Source of the DNA: CAZGCA01 sp964524145
GTDB lineage: Bacteria > Hydrogenedentota > CAZGCA01
DNA length: 14,977 nucleotides
Reading direction: 5' to 3'
Assembly (NCBI GenBank): GCA_964524145.1
Contig: CAZGCA010000111.1
Location: 1-14,977, forward strand
Below, one piece after another: positions 1 through 5,032 of the stretch. Below the pieces are notes generated by a model. The model was not told the origin of the DNA. It saw only the letters and a list, made by a program, of their open reading frames with translations, and ran no database searches. A program made the position numbers and the translations under genes. The stretch's first letter is position 1; every line of letters begins with the position of its first letter.

Positions 1-39
1 CTCACTCTACACTTTTTGGTGCCGGTCATTCCATTCTAT

Positions 40-95
40 CTACGGGACTCGATATATTGAGAGAATGCTACGGGACTCGATATATTGAGAGAATG
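40..95. repeat. Two perfect tandem copies of a 28-bp repeat
   Basis: Positions 40-67 and 68-95 are identical, head to tail, with no spacer. Each unit begins CTACGGGACTC and continues into a near-palindrome, CTCGATATATTGAG. The first 11 bases of the unit recur once more at 141-151 inside a neighbouring palindromic element. With only two copies and no spacers this is not a CRISPR array. It could be a duplicated operator-like site or duplicated debris from the adjacent repeat family. Confidence 0.85.
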
Positions 96-101
96 CTTGT
101 G

Positions 102-152
102 AACCGCAGGAATAAATTCCTGGGCTATTATCGCTTGTCCCTACGGGACTCT
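102..152. repeat. Intergenic palindromic element (two short hairpins)
   Basis: This stretch holds an AGGAAT/ATTCCT inverted repeat at 108-121 and a perfect GTCCC-TAC-GGGAC hairpin at 137-149. The layout resembles a short palindromic intergenic element that I remember from PVC-like genomes. The rest of the gap before the first gene (153-236) shows no gene or element I recognise; a 62-codon minus-strand frame across 128-316 looks non-coding. Confidence 0.5.
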
Positions 153-236
153 GCAAAAGCCATGCGGGCGACACCGGGCTGCTGGAGTTCTCGCCCACTC
201 AGCCATTGGCTGAACGATTGAGGGACTTCCGCGGCA

Positions 237-265
237 TTGACGAGGAACACCTCCTGTGCTAGCAT
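237..265 (+). promoter_or_regulatory. Candidate sigma70 promoter for the dehydrogenase gene
   Basis: TTGACG (237-242) is followed, after a 17-base spacer, by TAGCAT (260-265). The matches to the -35 and -10 consensus are 5/6 and 4/6. It lies about 140 bases upstream of the dehydrogenase start and points the right way. It is a pattern match only. Confidence 0.4.
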
Positions 266-402
266 GCTTCCGGACGGAGACCACTTCCGGAGACAAAGAG
301 CCTGCGCACAGTGCAAAGAGATGTCGCTGAGACCTCCCGGAAAAGGGTCACTTTCTGCTGTTGCCCCATGGTTAAGACTCAGGATTGCAGGGGATCGACA
401 CG

Positions 403-1422
403 ATGAAGGCAGTTGTCTTCAAGGGACCACGCGAACTGACCGTCGAGAACGTTCCCGACCCGGTGGCGGGTCCGCACGAGGTGTTGGTGAAGGTGAAGGA
501 TTCCGGCATCTGCGGGTCCGACCTCCACTTCTATACGTCCGGACTGCTGCCACCCGGCTCCATCATGGGGCACGAGGCCACCGGCACCGTAGCGAGCGTG
601 GGCAGCGCGGTTACCGGGTGGAAGGAAGGCGACCAGGTATGGGTTTCGCCGTACACAGCCTGCGGCCAGTGCAGCGCTTGTCTCGACGGCAATCCGGATG
701 CCTGCGAGAACTTCCTGGTCATCGGGATCGGTGTGCTTCCGGGCGCCTTCGCCGAATACATCAAGGTCCCCGCCACAATGCTTGTGCCGCTGCCGGACAA
801 TGTGGGCATGAGGGAAGGCACGCTCGTGGATCCGCTCGGGTGTGCGCACTATGCGGCCGAGCTGTCGGGAATAGCGCCGGGACAGTCGGCCCTCGTGATG
901 GGAGCCGGACCGATAGGCCTGTTCCTTGTCCAGTACCTCGACTCGCTGGGCATGGGGCCCGTGATTCTCTCGGAACCGGTAGCCGGGCGAGCGGCATTGG
1001 GAAAAGAGTTTGGTGCCGACTTCGTCATTAACCCGTTCGAGGTCGGCATCGAGGAAGCCTGCAGGAAGCTGACAGGCGGCGTCGGGCCCGAGATCGTTTT
1101 CGAGTGCGTCGGCATTCCGGAGACGGTTCATGACTCGGTCATGCTCGTTCGCAACAAGGGCAAAGTGGTCTGGGTCGGTGTGTGCATGGAACAGGTGACG
1201 TTTCTGCCGTCTTTCTGGGGCCTCAAGAAAATCTCGATCCATTTCAGCCTGGGTATGGGGGAGGAGCCCGATGATTCCGAGCGTCACCTCGAGTTCATTC
1301 AGGACAAACACGCTGACGTAGGCAAGGTGATCACCGAGCTGATCTCGATCGAGGAAGTGCCGGACGCGTTCGAGCGGCTTTTGAAACCCAACGATGAAGT
1401 GAAGATACTCATCGAGTTCTAG
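403..1422 (+). CDS. Zinc-dependent alcohol/polyol dehydrogenase (MDR family)
   Basis: This 339-residue protein is a medium-chain dehydrogenase/reductase that should oxidise a secondary alcohol, polyol or threonine-like substrate with NAD(P). The N-terminal GroES-like domain carries the catalytic zinc ligands Cys37, His57 and Glu58. A complete structural-zinc lobe is present (Cys87, Cys90, Cys93, Cys101). The Rossmann domain has its nucleotide-binding turn GAGPIG at 167-172. Length and layout match sorbitol, threonine and related dehydrogenases; the exact substrate cannot be read from the sequence. The frame is open to a TTG at 385, but ATG 403 is preferred because AGGGG lies 9 bases upstream and the family-typical opening MKAVVF begins there. 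It is transcribed alone and converges on the flavin oxidoreductase gene, so a shared pathway is only a guess. Confidence 0.93.
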   Translation: MKAVVFKGPRELTVENVPDPVAGPHEVLVKVKDSGICGSDLHFYTSGLLPPGSIMGHEATGTVASVGSAVTGWKEGDQVWVSPYTACGQCSACLDGNPDACENFLVIGIGVLPGAFAEYIKVPATMLVPLPDNVGMREGTLVDPLGCAHYAAELSGIAPGQSALVMGAGPIGLFLVQYLDSLGMGPVILSEPVAGRAALGKEFGADFVINPFEVGIEEACRKLTGGVGPEIVFECVGIPETVHDSVMLVRNKGKVVWVGVCMEQVTFLPSFWGLKKISIHFSLGMGEEPDDSERHLEFIQDKHADVGKVITELISIEEVPDAFERLLKPNDEVKILIEF

Positions 1423-1532
1423 CAAAGTTCTCGTTCGACAACAAGGGAGGGGGAGGAGTCAATGCAAAAGTCAAAATCTAAAACTGACAATGCAGAATAA
1501 GTAGGTAGCATAGAGGGCGGGGGCCCGGATTC

Positions 1533-1564
1533 CCCTCACCCCAGCCCTCTCCCACGGGAGAGGG
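1533..1564. repeat. CCCTCACCCC-type hairpin repeat
   Basis: The sequence CCCTCACCCCAG leads into a perfect 9-bp hairpin, CCCTCTCCC (1545-1553) and GGGAGAGGG (1556-1564), with AC between the arms. This element type recurs in intergenic regions of many unrelated bacteria, from memory. No T-run follows on either strand, so it is not a classic intrinsic terminator, although it lies between the convergent genes ending at 1422 and 1675. Confidence 0.7.
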
Positions 1565-1583
1565 GGAAAGCATCCCGGGGGTT

Positions 1584-1619
1584 CGATTACGATTACGCGC
1601 ACGAGCAGGAGCACGGCGA
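1584..1619. repeat. Hexamer-period array (CGATTA/CGAGCA type)
   Basis: Six consecutive 6-base units read CGATTA, CGATTA, CGCGCA, CGAGCA, GGAGCA and CGGCGA. The copies are imperfect but the period holds throughout. It is non-coding and lies just upstream of a second array with a 7-base period. Confidence 0.6.
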
Positions 1620-1630
1620 CTGTAGTCCGG

Positions 1631-1672
1631 AGACAGGAGACTGGAGACTACAGACTAAAGACTGAAGACTGT
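1631..1672. repeat. Heptamer tandem array (AGACTNN x6)
   Basis: Six consecutive 7-base units read AGACAGG, AGACTGG, AGACTAC, AGACTAA, AGACTGA and AGACTGT. The AGAC core is invariant. The array ends 2 bases before the stop codon of the flavin oxidoreductase gene (minus strand, stop at 1675-1677). It may vary in copy number between strains. Confidence 0.8.
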
Positions 1673-1674
1673 AT

Positions 1675-2781
1675 TCAGGATTCTGCTTTGTTCTTGAACG
1701 CGACGCAGTAGAAACCTTTCTGGCGGGCCGGCGGGACGAAGCATTTGTTGCACGAGACGCAGCGGGCCCGTTTCGTGTCGCCCGACTGCCATCGGTTTAT
1801 GAGGTCGGGTTCGGATATGAACGGTCTCGACAGGCTGAAGAACTGTGCGGACCCTTCCCGGTAGATCTCTTCGGCCACCTCGAGCGAACGAAGACCGCCG
1901 ACGAGTATCAGCGGACAGTCCAGATGCGGTGTGAACTGTTTTGCGTACTCGCGGAAATACGCTTCCTTCCCGGGCGCATCGATCTTTGTCCGTGCCGGCG
2001 ACAGCTCTTCCGCGGCTGGTCCGCCGCCGCTGAGTTCGATAGCGTCGATGCCCATCTCCGACAGCTTCCGGCACACCCACAATGAATCTTCGGGAGCGAG
2101 CCCGACGTTGTCGAAATCGGACGAGTTGATCTTTATCATCACCGGGAAATCGTTGCCGACAGCGTCCCGGATGGCCTCGTACGTTTCGAACACGATCTTC
2201 GCCCTGTTCTCGATGGGGCCGCCGTAGTCGTCCGAACGCACGTTGGTGTAGGGGGAGAGGAATTGCGCGAGCAGGTATCCGTGCGCACCGTGCATCTGGA
2301 CGCCGTCGAACCCCGCTTCTCTTGCCCGTCGTGCGGCATCTGCGAACTCGGCGACGACACGTTCAATGTCGCCGGTTGTCATCTCGACGGGCATTTTGCC
2401 TGTAAGTCTGTCCGCGACGGCGGACGGAGCTTCGAGAGTCAGGCCGGTATCGAACATGATCTGAGCGCCGCCGTGCGCTATTTGCAGCACAACCTTGCCG
2501 TCGGCTTCGTGGACAGCGTTCGCAAGCTGTTTGAGGCCGGGTATCAGAGCGTCGTCATCGGCTCCGAGCATGCGTGGGGACGCTTTGCCTCTTTTGTCGA
2601 TAAAGGCGTACCCGCTGAGAATGAGCCCGACGACGCCGTTCGCGAGCGACCTGTACAGATCGATCATAGGTTCGGTGACCTCGCCGTTCTCTCGAGCCAG
2701 CCCGTCCCAGGTGGACGATCTGACAAACCGGTTTCTTACCTTCATGTTCCCGATGAATGCGCCCTGGAAAAGCTCGGTCAT
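1675..2781 (-). CDS. NADH:flavin oxidoreductase, Old Yellow Enzyme family, with C-terminal Cys cluster
   Basis: This 368-residue protein is a single FMN-binding TIM barrel of the Old Yellow Enzyme family, expected to reduce activated C=C bonds or similar acceptors with NAD(P)H. The active-site motif HGAHGYL is at 164-170 (His164, His167, Tyr169), followed by the typical QFLSP and DYGG segments. QIAHGG (100-105) and the FMN-phosphate region around GG 295-296 also fit. The C-terminus carries Cys341, Cys344, Cys347 and Cys359. This spacing resembles the [4Fe-4S] site of 2,4-dienoyl-CoA reductase and enoate reductases, but the protein stops right after it, so the C-terminal flavin/NAD domains of those enzymes are absent. 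The frame opens 28 codons earlier (2865), but ATG 2781 has AGGAG 8 bases upstream and begins the family core. Electron donor and substrate are unknown. Confidence 0.9.
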   Translation of the reverse strand: MTELFQGAFIGNMKVRNRFVRSSTWDGLARENGEVTEPMIDLYRSLANGVVGLILSGYAFIDKRGKASPRMLGADDDALIPGLKQLANAVHEADGKVVLQIAHGGAQIMFDTGLTLEAPSAVADRLTGKMPVEMTTGDIERVVAEFADAARRAREAGFDGVQMHGAHGYLLAQFLSPYTNVRSDDYGGPIENRAKIVFETYEAIRDAVGNDFPVMIKINSSDFDNVGLAPEDSLWVCRKLSEMGIDAIELSGGGPAAEELSPARTKIDAPGKEAYFREYAKQFTPHLDCPLILVGGLRSLEVAEEIYREGSAQFFSLSRPFISEPDLINRWQSGDTKRARCVSCNKCFVPPARQKGFYCVAFKNKAES

Positions 2782-3013
2782 GTCGGTCTCTCCTTTCTCA
2801 TGATCAACTAAAACGTCCAGAAAGATGGTCAACAGCCCAGATGCGGCTCTTCCGAAGGCGGGCACGATGGCGAACGGTCATTTGGGAAAACTCTGTCTCG
2901 TTGTGCGCCGGGATGATAATCGAGAGACAACCGCCGGGTTTGCCGAGCAGTGTCGGTGCGGGGTTCGGCTCTTCATTTGATAGACGCGAGGGACGCCGTA
3001 GGCCGCAAGCATT

Positions 3014-3301
3014 CTACTTCTTGAGGGTCGCAATAAAATCGTCGAGGGACATCGCAGACAGCGTCGTGGTCTGAAGCGTGCCCCGCGATCCCAACTCCAC
3101 CGCCACCCTGGTTATCGTTTCGTTGTCCGGGGCTTCCAGGATGTTGACGAAATCGTACTGTCCCAGAAGCGCGTATTGGGCGATGATCTTCACGCCCTTG
3201 GCCTCGACCTCCTTGTTGACCTCCTTGATCCTGTCCGGCTTCTCCTTGACCGTTTTCCTGCCCTCGTCGGTCAGCGTGGTGAGCATGACGTAAACAGCCA
3301 T
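3014..3301 (-). CDS. GYD-domain protein
   Basis: This 95-residue protein starts MAVYVMLTTLTDEG and contains the hallmark segment GQYDFVNILEAPD (47-59), so it is a GYD-domain protein. These are small ferredoxin-like alpha/beta proteins whose biochemical role is not established. The frame is open upstream to 3814, but that extension only translates intergenic repeats. ATG 3301 is chosen because AGGAG sits 8 bases upstream and a good promoter lies about 60 bases further back. It is followed 232 bases downstream by the flavin oxidoreductase gene on the same strand, with no promoter I could identify in that gap, so co-transcription is possible. Confidence 0.9.
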   Translation of the reverse strand: MAVYVMLTTLTDEGRKTVKEKPDRIKEVNKEVEAKGVKIIAQYALLGQYDFVNILEAPDNETITRVAVELGSRGTLQTTTLSAMSLDDFIATLKK

Positions 3302-3369
3302 CGTCGTCACTCCTTTCTCCAGCCGGCGTCCCTCAGGTGCAGGCATGTTAAACCTGCGCTCGTGCGAGC

Positions 3370-3399
3370 ATTCTACGCCCGCTTCCACGAAACAGTCAA
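3370..3399 (-). promoter_or_regulatory. Candidate sigma70 promoter for the GYD-domain gene
   Basis: Read on the minus strand, TTGACT (3399-3394), an 18-base spacer and TAGAAT (3375-3370) give 5/6 matches at both boxes. Transcription would start near 3363, leaving a leader of about 60 bases before ATG 3301. Confidence 0.5.
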
Positions 3400-3484
3400 G
3401 CGTCTGTATTGCGCTGTCCAGAACCTTACCGAAGAAAGTGTTGTTACGCCGGACGCTCCTGGCGAATGAGGTGATTACTGCTCG

Positions 3485-3506
3485 TTCCCACGGTCCTCCG
3501 TGGGAA
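3485..3506. repeat. Perfect 9-bp inverted repeat
   Basis: TTCCCACGG (3485-3493) and CCGTGGGAA (3498-3506) form a perfect hairpin around a TCCT loop. It stands just outside the larger palindromic element at 3526-3678. Confidence 0.75.
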
Positions 3507-3525
3507 TGCATAAACTGCAAATGAA

Positions 3526-3678
3526 ACCCCGCAAGGGGTGACGGAATATAGCCCAGGGTGAAGCGAAGCGAACCCTGGGTCGGCCGGCAATAAAACAGCC
3601 AAGCCCCCGAACGGGCGCGACGGAAAACAACCCCCCGGATTCCAACCGCGAAACAGTTTCCGTCACCCCTGTCAGGGG
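3526..3678. repeat. Compound palindromic element with 13-bp terminal inverted repeats
   Basis: AGGGGTGACGGAA (3534-3546) recurs in perfect inverse orientation at 3658-3670, framing about 110 bases. Each arm folds on its own: ACCCC-GCAA-GGGGT (3526-3539, a GNRA tetraloop) on the left and CCCCT-GTC-AGGGG (3666-3678) on the right. Inside is a third hairpin, CCCAGGGT (3552-3559) and ACCCTGGG (3572-3579). I remember similar 'CCCAGGGT...ACCCTGGG' intergenic elements from PVC-like genomes, where they often give rise to spurious protein predictions. It has no coding capacity I would accept. It may be a REP/MITE-like unit. Confidence 0.75.
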
Positions 3679-3702
3679 CTTGATTCGCTGGACGTCGATT
3701 AC

Positions 3703-3805
3703 CCCGGAATGTCGCAGGAATCAGGTGGCGAACTTGCCATCCTGGGCGCTCTGCCAGCGCACATCTGCTTAAAGGCAGATCGTTCACAACGTTCAGAATG
3801 ACACA
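3703..3805. repeat. Second intergenic repeat with ATCTGC/GCAGAT hairpin
   Basis: The stretch contains ATCTGC-TTAAAG-GCAGAT (3763-3780) followed by GTTCAGAATGACA (3790-3802). I recognise the second part, read on the minus strand as TGTCATTCTGAAC, as a frequent intergenic repeat in diverse metagenomic genomes. It lies just downstream of the end of the membrane-protein gene at 3844. With the elements at 3485-3678 it fills most of the 540-base gene-free gap 3302-3843. Confidence 0.5.
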
Positions 3806-3843
3806 AGAAGACACAGGGCAATGCGGAAGGCTGAGAGCTGGTG

Positions 3844-4668
3844 CTAGATCTGCACGCCGAAAGGCCGTTTGAACGCGAACCCGAAGAGTATCGAGAGTAT
3901 GAAGAAGGCGACGAGCCAGTTGAAGTGTATGCCCAGGATAACGAGAGACGGTCCCGGGTACTTGATCTCGATCGATTCGACCGGGATGTTCTTGGGTATG
4001 GGCCGCTCGCCGGGGTTGACAATCATCGAAAGGAACTTCGCGCTGACACGTTTGGCCGGAACCCTGAGAACGTCGCCGGAGACGACGACGTCTTTACTGA
4101 CGCTGTCACCGTCAACGTCCAGCTCGAGCAGGAACCTGCCATGGCTCTTCGCAGTGATGCGCCAGTCAACCTCGTTCTGTTCCGGGACGCGGAGCGCCGG
4201 CGTGTCGATGGTGACACCCTTCTCATCCAACGAGCGGAGCGCCACCTTCGATGTGTCTGTACCGGGTGTGAGCTTGACAACGACGGCTGCGGACTGGTCC
4301 GGGCCGAGCGGGCTGCGGCCATACCAGTCGTTGAGCTGGATGAGCAGCAACACCACCGGCACCATCATGAACAGCATCGGGACTACCGAGTAGCTCATGT
4401 ACCGCAGGTTCCAGACCAGAAGATGTTTCTGGGCCGCCAGCGTTACCCGCAAATCGTCTTTGTACAGCCTGAGCTCGAGAAAATGCGCCTTGATCTTGTC
4501 CTTCGTGCGCCGGATAGCGGTCTGGTTCGACGTGAACTTGAATATGGCCAGCATGATGAGGCCCGTCAACAGCGAAATGAACGCGAGACCCCAGATCGGT
4601 GCCAGCGAGCTGAATGGACCCAGCACGCCGTCGACTATTGCGTTAAGAACAGAGTTTAGTATGTGCAC
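3844..4668 (-). CDS. YidC/EMC3-superfamily-like membrane protein
   Basis: This 274-residue protein has three predicted membrane segments: 26-45, 94-114 and 249-267. Between the first two is a positively charged, helical loop of about 48 residues (46-92), predicted cytosolic. Between the second and third is a polar domain of about 130 residues (115-247), predicted on the outside. A transmembrane pair around a basic helical hairpin is the layout of the Oxa1/YidC/EMC3 (DUF106) superfamily, which inserts membrane proteins. The outer domain and third segment are extra. The assignment rests on topology and general look, not on a diagnostic motif. The start is GTG 4668; the ribosome site is weak (AGGCGG about 10 bases upstream). 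It follows the ribbon-helix-helix gene by 23 bases and is the last gene of the leftward cluster. An unknown membrane-anchored accessory protein is the alternative. Confidence 0.65.
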   Translation of the reverse strand: MHILNSVLNAIVDGVLGPFSSLAPIWGLAFISLLTGLIMLAIFKFTSNQTAIRRTKDKIKAHFLELRLYKDDLRVTLAAQKHLLVWNLRYMSYSVVPMLFMMVPVVLLLIQLNDWYGRSPLGPDQSAAVVVKLTPGTDTSKVALRSLDEKGVTIDTPALRVPEQNEVDWRITAKSHGRFLLELDVDGDSVSKDVVVSGDVLRVPAKRVSAKFLSMIVNPGERPIPKNIPVESIEIKYPGPSLVILGIHFNWLVAFFILSILFGFAFKRPFGVQI

Positions 4669-4691
4669 TCTTTATGCCGCCTACCGAACCT

Positions 4692-4880
4692 TTAGAGATA
4701 TCCGAGACCCTGCAACCGTTTCTTGATTTCCTCTTCGGAATCCGATCCTTCGAGCTTGCCGAGCTCGACCTCGAGCACGTGCGTTATGAACTCTTCGGCC
4801 GATGAGTACCCTGCAATATCGGCATACTTCTTCACCCGGTCGATGAGTTCCTTATCGAGTTTTATCTTGCCTTTCGCCAT
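4692..4880 (-). CDS. Small ribbon-helix-helix-like protein with LGYL tail
   Basis: This 62-residue protein has a basic start (MAKGKIKLDKELIDRVKKY) followed by a helix typical of short ribbon-helix-helix proteins (SSAEEFITHVLEVEL, 26-40). It then has an acidic linker (SDSEEE) and ends in KKRLQGLGYL. The N-terminal part could bind DNA as a dimer or mediate dimerisation. The tail is shared with CysC and the DUF2061 protein of the same cluster. The frame extends upstream to 4934, but that part translates an intergenic repeat; ATG 4880 has GGAG about 8 bases upstream. It lies 152 bases below the large hydrolase gene and 23 bases above the YidC/EMC3-like gene, so it may have a separate promoter. 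DNA-binding function is inferred from fold resemblance only. Confidence 0.8.
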   Translation of the reverse strand: MAKGKIKLDKELIDRVKKYADIAGYSSAEEFITHVLEVELGKLEGSDSEEEIKKRLQGLGYL

Positions 4881-4922
4881 GGTCTTCTCCAACTGTGTTC
4901 GGCTGCCAGTAGGTTCCGTATC

Positions 4923-4960
4923 CGAGATTGCCACGTCGCTGACGCTCCTCGCAATGACGG
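4923..4960. repeat. 'CATTGCGAGGAGC'-type intergenic palindrome
   Basis: On the minus strand this reads CCGTCATTGCGAGGAGC followed by GTCAGCGACGTGGCAATC, with ATTGC and GCAAT arms at 4927-4931 and 4951-4955. This is a widely dispersed bacterial intergenic palindrome, recognised from memory. It occupies the 152-base gap between the 714-residue hydrolase gene and the small ribbon-helix-helix gene, and may interrupt the operon or end transcription there. Confidence 0.7.
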
Positions 4961-5032
4961 GTGTGGAGGTATCCTTCCACTAATAACGCGCCACAATCCG
5001 CCACTTTGTTGCATTCCTCCAGCAACTGACAA

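Noticed and set aside
40..95. Possible CRISPR repeat units (28 bp)
   Set aside because: Only two copies, directly abutting with no spacer, and no cas genes nearby.
128..316. Short minus-strand frame near the left end
   Set aside because: It spans repeat sequence, has no plausible ribosome site that I can see and no recognisable protein features.
379..1425. Long minus-strand frame opposite the dehydrogenase, and an overlapping plus-strand frame at 237-1031
   Set aside because: The dehydrogenase has all its zinc ligands and its Rossmann motif; the other frames have no family features and biased composition.
1545..1564. Intrinsic terminator between the convergent genes
   Set aside because: The hairpin is strong, but no T-run follows on either strand and the motif is a known dispersed repeat type.
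3302..3814. N-terminal extension of the GYD-domain protein
   Set aside because: The extension only translates palindromic repeats; a strong ribosome site and promoter support the internal start at 3301.
3841..4659. Plus-strand frame opposite the YidC/EMC3-like gene
   Set aside because: It translates into a charged, low-complexity Arg/Glu/Asp-rich chain without domains; the minus strand gives coherent membrane helices.
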